A DNA stretch of 13,972 nt, taken from assembly GCA_945897765.1 (NCBI GenBank), contig CAMDGP010000029.1, positions 1-13,972 of the forward strand. The letters are read 5' to 3'. Both the position numbers and the translations under genes were made by a program. The stretch is from Chitinophaga pinensis (lineage in GTDB: Bacteria; Bacteroidota; Bacteroidia; Flavobacteriales_D; Crocinitomicaceae). The notes beneath the pieces were generated by a model that saw only the letters and a program-made list of their open reading frames with translations, did no database searches and was not told where the DNA came from. Below are positions 1-8,502 of the stretch, piece by piece; the first letter of the stretch is position 1, and the number at the start of each line of letters is the position of its first letter.

Positions 1-697
1 CGTAATAATGCTTACCTGTTTGCAATAAAACTTGAACTTTTGCTTCGTTGATTGCGTCAATGTGTTTCACAATTGAACGATTTAATGTCTTTGCTCCAAG
101 GCTTCCGCCAATTACTAAAATCACAGGTTTAGTATTTTCTAATTTGTAAAAAGCAAGCGCCTCTTCTTTACTAACTTTTGTATCGTGGAATTCTTTACGA
201 ACAGGATTTCCCGTTAATACAATTTTATCTTTTGGAAAAAAGCGATCCATGTTTTCATAGGCTACACAGATATTTTCAGCTTTTTTAGAAAGTATTTTAT
301 TTGTTTTTCCAGGAAATGAATTTTGCTCTTGAATTAAGGTTGGAATCCTTAACCAATTAGCCATTTTTAAAGTTGGGCCACTTGCGTAACCACCAACGCC
401 AATAACCAATTGAGGTCGAAATTTATTCAATAGATTTCTTGCTCTCCATAAACTTTTAATGATTTTAAATGGAAGCAAAAAATTCGATAGTGAAAAGTCA
501 CGTTGAAACCCAGCGATGCTTAAACCTTCAATATTATATCCTGCTTGTGGTACTTTTTCCATCTCCATTTTTCCACTCGCTCCAACAAACAAAATTTTGA
601 CTTTCGGGTTTCTTCTCTTAATTTCGTCGGCAATTGCTATCGCAGGGAATATATGTCCTCCTGTTCCGCCACCTGAAATTACAACTCGTTCTATCAT
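1..697 (-). CDS. murG: MurG, lipid II synthase (N-terminal part, cut by window edge)
   Basis: UDP-N-acetylglucosamine:undecaprenyl-pyrophosphoryl-MurNAc-pentapeptide transferase adds GlcNAc to lipid I on the inner face of the membrane, giving lipid II. Translating leftward from the ATG at 697-695 gives about 232 residues. The glycine-rich loop GGGTGGHIFPAIAIA lies at residues 9-23. Further in are IGVGGYASGP, IQEQNSFPGKTNK, a TGNPVR motif and GGSLGA, the last marking the start of the C-terminal Rossmann domain. All are hallmarks of MurG (GT28 family). The full protein is normally about 360 residues, so roughly the last third lies beyond base 1. The start is 10 bases after the ftsW stop, in the standard dcw position, so co-transcription with ftsW is expected. 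Identification is secure; only the 3' end is missing. Confidence 0.97.
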   Translation of the reverse strand, partial: MIERVVISGGGTGGHIFPAIAIADEIKRRNPKVKILFVGASGKMEMEKVPQAGYNIEGLSIAGFQRDFSLSNFLLPFKIIKSLWRARNLLNKFRPQLVIGVGGYASGPTLKMANWLRIPTLIQEQNSFPGKTNKILSKKAENICVAYENMDRFFPKDKIVLTGNPVRKEFHDTKVSKEEALAFYKLENTKPVILVIGGSLGAKTLNRSIVKHIDAINEAKVQVLLQTGKHYY

Positions 698-707
698 AGT
701 AATTTAT

Positions 708-1883
708 TTATTTTTCTGCCTTCGCTTCGGTAGTTGATTCTTCTTTATTTTTTTTGTGTAGTTGGTAAGCGAAAGATTGTATAATTCCGATAGAGACACA
801 AGCCATGATTAAAGCTGAACCTCCCATTGCCAAAAAAGGCATATTTTGACCTGTCACAGGGAAAACTCCTGTACAGACTAACATATTGATACTTGCCTGA
901 GAAAGCAAATGAATTCCAATTCCAAGACTCGTAAATGATTGGAATAAGTCATCTGTTGCGAGTGCAAACTTTATAATTCGAAAAATAAGAATCAAATAAG
1001 TTAGAACTAATACACTGGCAAAAAAAAGACCAAATTCCTCAACGAAACTCGCGTAATAAAAATCGGCATAAGCTTCAGGAAGGTATTCTTTTAGTTTTCC
1101 ATCACCAACACCTTGACCTATGAAATGACCATTATGTATTGCCAATTTCGCATTGTTTGCTTGCGCATTTTCGAGATTATTTTCGTCACTTGTTGCTCGA
1201 TTCGTAATTCGATTTTTCCAAGTGTCGTAACGCGGTAATATATTTAGTTCAGGTAAACTTAAATGCATCACAAGTACCAATCCGGCAAGTCCAATAATCG
1301 CTATGCCCATGGTTGCAAGTTTCAAAAAAGGCACTCTACCGATGAAGAGTAGAATCATAGAAAGCGCAAACAACATAAAAGCAGTAGAAAAATTGTCTTT
1401 TACAATCAAGCCACAAATAACAACAATCGGCAACATAATTGGAAAAATGCCTTCTTTCCAGCTGTCGAGTTTATCTTTCTTGCGAACCAATAATTTAGAA
1501 ACATACAGCAGTAAAGCGAGCTTCGCAAAATCCGATGACTGAAAGGTTAAGCTCACAAACGGAATTCGAATCCAACGACCTGCACCATTGACTTCTACAC
1601 CAAAGAACAAAGTGAAAAGCAACATGCCAATCGCTAAATAATAGCCGAATTTCGTGAGCTGGCTAATGTGTTTTGGGTTGACACGATGTACGAGATACAT
1701 AGCAACAAAGGCCAACACAACGTAAATAAAATGTTTGAATAAATAACTGAAAGGTGTTCCTCCTTCAATTTTGACAAGTATAGGCACAAAACTATACACG
1801 GTCACTAATGAGAAACCCATCATTAAAAGGGTAAGAATCCAAATTGTTGGATCGCCTTTCAGATATTTTAAATATTCTCTCAT
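708..1883 (-). CDS. ftsW: FtsW, SEDS-family septal peptidoglycan polymerase
   Basis: Integral membrane glycosyltransferase that polymerises lipid II at the division septum with its partner transpeptidase FtsI, also encoded in this operon. The 391-residue product is almost wholly hydrophobic, consistent with about ten membrane spans, and ends in a charged tail (HKKNKEESTTEAKAEK). SEDS landmarks are GRWIRIPFVSLTFQSSDFAK (about 102-121), the extracytoplasmic loop with NGHFIGQGVG (251-260), ADFYYASFVEEFG (273-285) with the conserved aspartate D274, and TGQNMPFLAMGGSAL (344-358). The family's usual QPSE reads QSSD here, a modest change. The ATG overlaps the stop of the upstream 148-residue gene by four bases (ATGA), implying coupled translation. 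RodA is the main alternative, but the position between murD and murG favours FtsW. Confidence 0.95.
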   Translation of the reverse strand: MREYLKYLKGDPTIWILTLLMMGFSLVTVYSFVPILVKIEGGTPFSYLFKHFIYVVLAFVAMYLVHRVNPKHISQLTKFGYYLAIGMLLFTLFFGVEVNGAGRWIRIPFVSLTFQSSDFAKLALLLYVSKLLVRKKDKLDSWKEGIFPIMLPIVVICGLIVKDNFSTAFMLFALSMILLFIGRVPFLKLATMGIAIIGLAGLVLVMHLSLPELNILPRYDTWKNRITNRATSDENNLENAQANNAKLAIHNGHFIGQGVGDGKLKEYLPEAYADFYYASFVEEFGLFFASVLVLTYLILIFRIIKFALATDDLFQSFTSLGIGIHLLSQASINMLVCTGVFPVTGQNMPFLAMGGSALIMACVSIGIIQSFAYQLHKKNKEESTTEAKAEK

Positions 1884-2326
1884 TGAATTTGCACCAATTC
1901 TAAAAAGTTATTTATTTGACGATTTGTATATTCTGTGTTGGAATCTGTTGATGTAAAAAGGACAATTCCAGGTTTTTTAGAATTTTCTTTTATTGATTTC
2001 AAAGCGAAATTAATATCATTGAAAAACAAGCATTTATCATTTTTAAATGTTGTTTCTCCAATTATTAAGTATTTTAAAACTTTAGTTTCCAATGTAGGAT
2101 TTTGCTCTAAAATAGCTTCCATTTCTCCTCCATTTCCAATCCAAACCACATCGAAAGGAAAAGATTGTATTGTTGAACTCAATGTTTCCACACCAGGATA
2201 TAACCAAACGAAAGCATCCATGCCGAATAACTTTCCTTTTGGCATTAATGTTCCAGTACGAGAAATTGATAAATCCGATTTGTTTTCTACAATTTCTTTT
2301 ATTTTACCTACTTCCTTTTCGCTCAT
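1880..2326 (-). CDS. Unknown 148-residue protein between murD and ftsW, possibly a MurD C-terminal-domain relative
   Basis: No named family is recognised. The predicted product is soluble, with no signal peptide or membrane span. Its ATG lies 10 bases after the murD stop, and its TGA overlaps the ftsW start (ATGA), so it sits inside the dcw operon on the coding strand. By eye, residues 60-146 align along the MurD C-terminal domain. VVWIGNGGEMEAILEQ corresponds to TVWIVGGVDKGNDYSEL, KVLKYLIIGETT to KVKAIICLGTDN, and GIVLFTSTDSN to ETVLLSPACAS, with NNFLELV at the end against NQFKQAV. The DSKATN and SPACASFD signatures of real MurD are lost, and there is no P-loop, so ligase activity is not expected. 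A decayed partial duplication or a structural/regulatory protein are both possible. Base composition over 1921-2340 is about 30% GC by hand count, below sampled stretches of murD (37-42%). The open frame and tight coupling suggest a working gene. Confidence 0.8.
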   Translation of the reverse strand: MSEKEVGKIKEIVENKSDLSISRTGTLMPKGKLFGMDAFVWLYPGVETLSSTIQSFPFDVVWIGNGGEMEAILEQNPTLETKVLKYLIIGETTFKNDKCLFFNDINFALKSIKENSKKPGIVLFTSTDSNTEYTNRQINNFLELVQIQ

Positions 2327-2336
2327 GTTATAAGAA

Positions 2337-3680
2337 TTAAAGTGCTCTTACAGCTTGTTTGAATTGATTTCCTCTGTCTTCGTAGTTTTCAAATAAATCA
2401 AAACTTGCACAAGCTGGAGAAAGTAAAACTGTTTCGTCTTTTCTCGCTAATTGGTAACCGTAAGCCACAGCTTCAGTTGCAGATTTTGCTTCAACAATAG
2501 TTTCAACTCTTGATTTGAAAGCTGCAATAATTTTTTGATTGTCAGTTCCTAAGCAAATAATTGCTTTCACTTTTTCGCTTACCAATCCTTCTAATTCAGA
2601 ATAGTCATTTCCTTTGTCAACGCCACCAACAATCCAAACTGTTGGTTTTTCCATGCTTTCTAAAGCAAACCAAGTTGAGTTGATATTTGTGGCTTTTGAG
2701 TCGTTGATGAATTCGATTCCATTCACTTTCGCTACAAATTCCAAGCGGTGTTCAACGTTTACAAAATCACCAAGACTTTCGCGCACTACTTCAGAGCGAA
2801 TTTCTAAGATGCGGCTCGCAATCCCTGCTGCAAGCGAATTTTGGGTATTGTGCTTACCCTTCAAAGCTAAATCGTAAATTGACATAGTTAATTGTTCTTT
2901 TATGTTTATTGTTAGTTGTTTCTCTTTTGCAAATCCACCAATTGCCACTTCTTCTTTCAGTGAAAAAGGAGCCAATTGCATTGTGGGTTTTCTTTTGTTT
3001 ATTTCGGCTTGAATGATGGGATCATCTAAATTGTAAATGAACCAATCTTCGTGTTGTTGATTATTTAGAATTCTGAATTTAGAATCCACATATTTTTGCA
3101 TTTGGTATTCGTATCTGTCTAAATGGTCGGGCGTGATATTTGTCAAAATGCTAATTTTTGCTCGGAAATCGTGCATATCATCCAATTGAAATGAACTCAA
3201 TTCCAACACGTACCAATCGTAATTTTCTTCCGCGATTTGTTTTGCAAAACTTTGACCAACGTTCCCAGCCAATCCAACATTCCAACCGGCTTTTTTCAAA
3301 ATGTGATAAGTCAACATTGTGGTGGTTGTTTTACCGTTACTTCCTGTTATGCAAATCGTTTTAGCTTTGGAATAATAACCTCCGAATTCGATTTCTGAAA
3401 TAATTTTGATTCCTTTTTCTTTAATTGATTGAATCAGTGCAACTTTATCTGGAATTCCAGGTGATTTGATGATTAAATCTGCTGCCAAAACTCTTTCGAT
3501 AGTATGTTTTCCTTCTTCCCACTCAATTTCTCGCTGAATTAATTCTGTTTTGAACGAGTCCTTAATTTTCCCACCATCAGACACAAGCACATTCCACCCT
3601 TGCTTTTTAGCAAGAATCGCCGCACCAACACCACTTTCACCAGCGCCAAGAATTACGATATGTTTCCCTTTTTCGTCCAC
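2337..3680 (-). CDS. murD: MurD, UDP-MurNAc-L-alanine:D-glutamate ligase
   Basis: Cytoplasmic ATP-dependent ligase adding D-glutamate to UDP-MurNAc-L-Ala. The 447 residues match the usual MurD length. An N-terminal UDP-binding Rossmann motif VILGAGESGVGAA lies at 9-21. The ATP P-loop ITGSNGKTTTT is at 111-121, ELSSFQLD at 160-167 and NITPDHLDRY at 181-190. A lysine near 201 (DSKFRI) fits the carbamylated lysine. The C-terminal domain has HRLEF (311-315), NDSKATN (326-332), IVGGVDKGNDY (350-360) and SPACASFDLFENYEDRGNQF (421-440). The start is GTG at 3680-3678. No ATG is available before the Rossmann motif, and the mraY TAA lies in the same frame only one codon upstream, so the start is forced. 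Catalytic motifs look intact. Confidence 0.97.
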   Translation of the reverse strand: MDEKGKHIVILGAGESGVGAAILAKKQGWNVLVSDGGKIKDSFKTELIQREIEWEEGKHTIERVLAADLIIKSPGIPDKVALIQSIKEKGIKIISEIEFGGYYSKAKTICITGSNGKTTTTMLTYHILKKAGWNVGLAGNVGQSFAKQIAEENYDWYVLELSSFQLDDMHDFRAKISILTNITPDHLDRYEYQMQKYVDSKFRILNNQQHEDWFIYNLDDPIIQAEINKRKPTMQLAPFSLKEEVAIGGFAKEKQLTINIKEQLTMSIYDLALKGKHNTQNSLAAGIASRILEIRSEVVRESLGDFVNVEHRLEFVAKVNGIEFINDSKATNINSTWFALESMEKPTVWIVGGVDKGNDYSELEGLVSEKVKAIICLGTDNQKIIAAFKSRVETIVEAKSATEAVAYGYQLARKDETVLLSPACASFDLFENYEDRGNQFKQAVRAL

Positions 3681-3683
3681 TTT

Positions 3684-4928
3684 TTAGCGTAATTTGAGGG
3701 TTACAATCGTTACTACAGCTAATAAAACTGCCACAATCCAAAAGCGTGCTACGATTTTTGCTTCGTGCAACCCTTTTTTCTGATAGTGGTGATGCAAAGG
3801 AGCCATGAGGAATATTCGCCTTCCTTCTCCGAATCGTTTTTTAGTGAATTTGAAATATCCTACTTGCATCATTACTGATAAATTTTCAATTAAGAAAACG
3901 CCACACAACACAGGAATCAATAATTCTTTACGGATTGCAATCGCGAAAACGGCAATAATTCCTCCAAGTGCCAAACTTCCTGTGTCGCCCATGAATACTT
4001 GCGCAGGATATGAGTTGTACCATAAAAACCCAACACAAGCACCGACAAAAGCAGCAATAAATATTACCATTTCTTCTGCCATTGGAATGTACATTACGTT
4101 TAAGTAATCTGCGAATTTAGCGTGCGAACTAACGTAAGCAAGTACCGCTAAAGCAATACCAATAATTGCAGATGTTCCAGTTGCTAATCCATCCAAACCG
4201 TCGGTCATATTTGCGCCGTTTGAAACTGCTATTACAATAAAAATCACAATTGGAATAAATAATAGCCAGCCGTAAGATTTGTGCCAATCACCAATTAACC
4301 AATTGTAATTGAATTCATTGCCTTTGATGAACGGAATCGTGGTTGTCATATCATCTGACTTCACCCATTTGTAAGTTTCACCATCATTTTGAATGTGTGC
4401 AGCTGTTACAAATTCCTCGTCAGTTTGTAATTTATAGTCTGCATCAACTCGCTTATGAACGGTCACATCATCCGAAAAATATAGAATACTTCCAACGATT
4501 ATTCCCACACCAAGCTGACCAATCACCTTAAATCTTCCCTTGAGGCCTTCTTTGTTCTTTTTGAAAACTTTGATGTAATCGTCTAAGAATCCAATTGCTC
4601 CCAGCCAAATTGTTGAAACTATCATGGTTATGACATACACGTTATGCAATTTCGCGAACAATAAAGTTGGAATTAATATCGCAGAAAGTATAATCAATCC
4701 ACCCATTGTAGGTGTTCCAGATTTTTCGATTTGACCAGCTAAACCTAAGTCGCGAACTGTTTCACCAATTTGTTGACGACGCAATGCATTGATGATTTTT
4801 CTCCCAAAAACAACAGATATAATCAAAGAAGTTATTAAAGCCATTGCTGCTCTGAAGGAAATAAAATCAAACAATCCAGCTCCGGGAACATTTAATTTGT
4901 TGAGGTAATCAAATAAATAGTACAGCAT
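3684..4928 (-). CDS. mraY: MraY, phospho-MurNAc-pentapeptide translocase (lipid I synthase)
   Basis: Membrane enzyme moving phospho-MurNAc-pentapeptide from UDP to undecaprenyl phosphate to form lipid I. It has 414 residues and many membrane spans. Conserved motifs are SGTPTMGG (70-77), GFLDDYIK with the aspartate pair at 116-117, NMTDGLDGLATG (240-251), FMGDTGSLALGG (312-323) and PLHHHYQKKG (377-386). It is about 50 residues longer than E. coli MraY. The excess lies around residues 155-215, a hydrophilic stretch rich in D, E, K and T between two membrane spans and so probably outside the cytoplasmic membrane. As recalled, such an insertion is common in Bacteroidota MraY. The ATG overlaps the last base of the murE stop (TAATG), so the two are probably translationally coupled. 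Confidence 0.97.
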   Translation of the reverse strand: MLYYLFDYLNKLNVPGAGLFDFISFRAAMALITSLIISVVFGRKIINALRRQQIGETVRDLGLAGQIEKSGTPTMGGLIILSAILIPTLLFAKLHNVYVITMIVSTIWLGAIGFLDDYIKVFKKNKEGLKGRFKVIGQLGVGIIVGSILYFSDDVTVHKRVDADYKLQTDEEFVTAAHIQNDGETYKWVKSDDMTTTIPFIKGNEFNYNWLIGDWHKSYGWLLFIPIVIFIVIAVSNGANMTDGLDGLATGTSAIIGIALAVLAYVSSHAKFADYLNVMYIPMAEEMVIFIAAFVGACVGFLWYNSYPAQVFMGDTGSLALGGIIAVFAIAIRKELLIPVLCGVFLIENLSVMMQVGYFKFTKKRFGEGRRIFLMAPLHHHYQKKGLHEAKIVARFWIVAVLLAVVTIVTLKLR

Positions 4929-6388
4929 TATTTTTTCAATTGGTTAAATAATTCTTCAGTTATTTTAAGGTCATCAAAATCATGTTTGATTCCCATTATA
5001 TCTTGGTATTTTTCGTGTCCTTTTCCCGCAATTAGTATAATGTCACCTGCATTAGCCAATGAAATTGCTGTTTTAATTGCCTGCTTTCTGTCTTGAATAG
5101 TAATTGCTTTTGTTTGTTGATCAACATCTAAACCTGCTTCCATTTCTTCTAAAATCGTTTGAGGATTTTCCGTTCGTGGATTGTCAGAAGTCAGAATGAT
5201 TTGGTCGCTAAATTCAGCTGCGATTTGTGCCATTTTCGGACGTTTAGTTTTATCTCTATCGCCACCGCAACCGACAACAGATACAATTTTTTGTGCACCT
5301 TTTCTAATTCCGGTAATCGTTTTAAGTACGTTTTCTAATGCATCAGGTGTGTGTGCATAATCCACGATTGCTGTGATTCCAGTGTTACTTCGCACATATT
5401 GAAAACGACCTTCAACCGATTCGAGGTTGCTAATTATGCGCAAAACTTCCATCTGATCCATTTCCAATAATTGACTTACGCCATAAACGACCAATAAATT
5501 GTAAGCGTTGAAGTCACCAACCAAACGGGAATAAACCTCAGTGTTATTGATTGTCATAATCAAACCTGTCAATTCATTCTCAATCACTTTTCCTTTGAAA
5601 TCAGCAGGTGTTTTTAAAGCGAAACTGTATTTCTTAGCGGAAGAGTTTTGCAACATTACCATTCCGTTTTTATCATCAGAATTGACTAGTGCAAAAGCTT
5701 CTTTCCCTAATCCATCGAAAAATGATTTCTTTACGCGAATGTATTCTGCAAACGTTTTGTGATAATCTAAATGATCGTGTGTGATATTAGTGAAAGCGCC
5801 TCCAGAAAATTCCAAACCTTTAATTCTGTGTTGATGAACGGCGTGAGAGCTAACTTCCATAAAACAATACGTGCATCCTTCTGCTACCATTTTTGCTAAA
5901 AGCGCATTTAAATTAATCGGATCCGGCGTTGTGTGTGTTGAAGGAATTTCTTCCGTTCCAATTTTATTGATAACCGTTGAAATCAGACCGCATTTGAAAC
6001 CTAATTCAGTAAATAAATTATGAAGTAGTGTAGTGGTTGTTGTTTTTCCATTTGTACCCGTAATTCCAATTAATTTTAAATCTTGCGAAGGGTTATCATA
6101 AAAGGCACAAGACATTAATCCTAGTGCTTCCGATGTGTTTTCAACTTGAATGATTGTTGCATCTTCTGGTATATTCGCAGTATCTTGCACCACAAAAACG
6201 CGACAACCATTTTCATAAACGGATTGAAGGTAATCGTGACCATTATTCGAACTTCCAACGATTGCAAAAAACACCGATTCAGCTGATGCTTTTCTTGAAT
6301 CAAACACCAATTCATTCACTTCTTGTTCCAAGTTTCCTTGCGACAAGTTGTATTTTACAGTTGTAAGAAGATCTAACAGCAAACTCAT
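4928..6388 (-). CDS. murE: MurE, UDP-MurNAc-tripeptide synthetase (meso-diaminopimelate-adding type)
   Basis: Cytoplasmic Mur ligase adding the third amino acid to UDP-MurNAc-L-Ala-D-Glu. Its 486 residues are normal for the family. The N-terminal domain has LVFDSRKA (27-34) with the uridine-contacting serine. The P-loop GITGTNGKTTTTT is at 108-120, STHTTPDP at 150-157, EVSSHAV at 178-184, and NITHDHLDYH at 201-210. A lysine at 220/221 (VKKSFF) fits the carbamylated residue. The C-terminal domain has EGRFQ (326-330), VDYAHTPDAL (342-351), GCGGDRDKTKRP (373-384) and LTSDNPRTE (399-407). DNPR is the signature of meso-diaminopimelate-specific enzymes, so this cell wall should contain that amino acid. 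The start overlaps the ftsI stop by four bases (ATGA). No murF follows, unlike the E. coli order. Confidence 0.97.
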   Translation of the reverse strand: MSLLLDLLTTVKYNLSQGNLEQEVNELVFDSRKASAESVFFAIVGSSNNGHDYLQSVYENGCRVFVVQDTANIPEDATIIQVENTSEALGLMSCAFYDNPSQDLKLIGITGTNGKTTTTTLLHNLFTELGFKCGLISTVINKIGTEEIPSTHTTPDPINLNALLAKMVAEGCTYCFMEVSSHAVHQHRIKGLEFSGGAFTNITHDHLDYHKTFAEYIRVKKSFFDGLGKEAFALVNSDDKNGMVMLQNSSAKKYSFALKTPADFKGKVIENELTGLIMTINNTEVYSRLVGDFNAYNLLVVYGVSQLLEMDQMEVLRIISNLESVEGRFQYVRSNTGITAIVDYAHTPDALENVLKTITGIRKGAQKIVSVVGCGGDRDKTKRPKMAQIAAEFSDQIILTSDNPRTENPQTILEEMEAGLDVDQQTKAITIQDRKQAIKTAISLANAGDIILIAGKGHEKYQDIMGIKHDFDDLKITEELFNQLKK

Positions 6389-8502
6389 TGTTTCAAGTCT
6401 ATTTTTATCAATTGTCCTTTTGCGAACGGAATTCCAGCGTTAAGTGATTGGTTGTTTACTTTTCCAAAACCGACAAGTTTCACAATCAAACCACGATTTT
6501 CAAGTACGTAAACAGCATCTTTGGCAGTCATTCCAATTACGTTGGGAACAAGGTTTTTATCAATTTTCTTTTTGTCTAATTGTACTTTTTTAGCCAAAGT
6601 GTCGGCAGTCAACCATTCTCCTTCGTAGTTCAATTGATAGTTCACTTTAAGCATTTTCAATAAGGCTGTAATATCTCTTTTGTTTCCGCTTTTAACCTTT
6701 GGTAAATTGTAGCTCAAAGGGGTTGTTTCATTGATTGCTTTGTGGTATTTCAATGTTGAAGCGTATACTTTATTAGCAATAGCTGCGAAAACAGTTCCTG
6801 AAACACGAGCGCCATAGTATTCTTTTCGTGGTTTTGAAATCACTACAATACACGAGTACATTGGCTTATCTGTTGGAAAATAACCAACGAATGAAGCTTG
6901 ATAGGAGCTCTTTTTTTCTTCTTCAAATATTCCTTTGTCGCCTCTTAATTTTGCTGTTCCTGTTTTTCCAGCTATTTCAAATTCGACACCTTTTAGATCT
7001 TTTCCAGTTCCATCTTTCATAACACCTTCCAAACAGCGTTGAACATCTTTTAAAGTTTGATCAGAACAAATTTTATTGTTTATGATTATTGGATTGAATT
7101 TTTTAATTACTTGTCCTGAACGGCGAATTTCTTTCACAAACTGAGGTCGAACGAGTGTTCCTTTATTTGCAACAGCATTGTAGAAAGACAAAGTTTGAAT
7201 CGGTGTAATTTCAAGTTCATATCCAATTGACATCCAAGGAATGGAAAGAGCAGACCAAATTTTTGCTCCTGGTCTTGGAATGATTGGTTTTTTTTCACCA
7301 TCGATATCAACCCCAAGTTTTTCTGTTAATCCAAATTGCTCTAATCTTTTTATGAATTGTTCAGGTTCACTTCTGTAGGCTTTGTTTGTAATTTGAGCAA
7401 TTACGTTCGATGATTTTTCAAATGCTTGTTGGATTGTAATTTCACCGTAACCAATACCTTTGTTGGAATCTTTCATAACTTTTCCAGCAGCAAAATTGTA
7501 AGACCCGTAAGCCTTAACTTTATCCGTGATTTTGTATTTCTCATCCTCTAAACCCGCCATTATTGAAGCAAGTTTGAAAGTTGATCCTGGAGTTGAAAGT
7601 TCACCAATAGCATAATTATAAAATTCAGCGTAACTACCATCTTTAAGTTTTCCTAGATTTACCATTGCTTTAACAAATCCTGTTTTTACATCCATAACAA
7701 TCACACATCCATGGTCCGCATCCATGTCGCGGAGTTGTCGCTCTAATTCAGAATGAGCCACTTCTTGAATGTCTTTATCAAAACTGGTAATGATGTCTGC
7801 ACCTTCTACAGCTTCTTTTACAATTTGTCCAATTTTTTTCCAACCTGTTGAGAATTTTTGCTCAATTTCTTCGCCTTCAACACCACGTAAATAATTGATA
7901 AAAGCCCCTTCGATTCCAACTTTTAATTCTTCTCCAGCTTCTTCTTTACTTTTGTAATAACCAAGAGTACGATCTAACAATGCACCATTTGGTTTTTTTC
8001 TCAAAATGGTTTCGTCTGTGTCGATTATTCCTCCTTTCATTCTTCCCAATTCGAAGATGGGTAAAGTTCTCAATCGTTTCCTTTGTTCGTTGGTTACTTT
8101 GTTTTTAATCGATAAATACCTCGAGCCATTTGCTCTAGCGCTTCGAATTTGATTTTCATATTCTCGAGCCGTTTTTTCTGGGTAAATTCTACTCAAACCA
8201 GCAGCAAGTTCAGATACTTTTTCATCAAAAATCTCTTGTTTCACAACTGTTGGATCCATGTGGATGTCGTAGAAAGTCACGGAAGAAACCAATGGAACCA
8301 TATTTTCGTCCAAAATTTCACCCATTCTAGGATAGCGTTTTACGATACGTACAGGAATTACTTCGTCGGATTCTTCAAACAAGCTTGAGCGTCCTTGCCA
8401 TTGCAGAGAAGCAGTTTGATACAATACCAAAAGCATGATGAGTACAAACCCAATATAAACAGCATAAGCCCTATAATAAAGAAAATTTTTATCCTTACTC
8501 AT
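6385..8502 (-). CDS. ftsI: FtsI/PBP3-type septal transpeptidase with C-terminal PASTA domain
   Basis: Membrane-anchored penicillin-binding protein that crosslinks septal peptidoglycan with FtsW. Of its 705 residues, about 9-33 form a single membrane anchor (YYRAYAVYIGFVLIMLLVLY). The N-terminal pedestal contains RMGEILDENMVPL (59-71), a variant of the RGxIxDRNG motif. The transpeptidase domain has the active-site STFK (307-310, within STPGSTFKLAS), SSN (364-366) and KTGTAK (513-518), so all three catalytic motifs are present. A PASTA-like domain occupies about 650-705 (LVPNVIGMTAKDAVYVLENRGL). As recalled, this extension occurs in many Bacteroidota FtsI proteins and is absent from E. coli FtsI. 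The start overlaps the end of the ftsL-like gene by eight bases (ATGAGTAA). The name rests on cluster position plus these motifs. Confidence 0.95.
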   Translation of the reverse strand: MSKDKNFLYYRAYAVYIGFVLIMLLVLYQTASLQWQGRSSLFEESDEVIPVRIVKRYPRMGEILDENMVPLVSSVTFYDIHMDPTVVKQEIFDEKVSELAAGLSRIYPEKTAREYENQIRSARANGSRYLSIKNKVTNEQRKRLRTLPIFELGRMKGGIIDTDETILRKKPNGALLDRTLGYYKSKEEAGEELKVGIEGAFINYLRGVEGEEIEQKFSTGWKKIGQIVKEAVEGADIITSFDKDIQEVAHSELERQLRDMDADHGCVIVMDVKTGFVKAMVNLGKLKDGSYAEFYNYAIGELSTPGSTFKLASIMAGLEDEKYKITDKVKAYGSYNFAAGKVMKDSNKGIGYGEITIQQAFEKSSNVIAQITNKAYRSEPEQFIKRLEQFGLTEKLGVDIDGEKKPIIPRPGAKIWSALSIPWMSIGYELEITPIQTLSFYNAVANKGTLVRPQFVKEIRRSGQVIKKFNPIIINNKICSDQTLKDVQRCLEGVMKDGTGKDLKGVEFEIAGKTGTAKLRGDKGIFEEEKKSSYQASFVGYFPTDKPMYSCIVVISKPRKEYYGARVSGTVFAAIANKVYASTLKYHKAINETTPLSYNLPKVKSGNKRDITALLKMLKVNYQLNYEGEWLTADTLAKKVQLDKKKIDKNLVPNVIGMTAKDAVYVLENRGLIVKLVGFGKVNNQSLNAGIPFAKGQLIKIDLKQ

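Noticed and set aside
1935..2333. A 132-codon plus-strand open frame opposite the 148-residue gene
   Set aside because: It is antisense to the operon, overlaps the minus-strand gene almost completely, has no recognisable motif, and lacks the ATGA coupling and spacing that the minus-strand frame shows.
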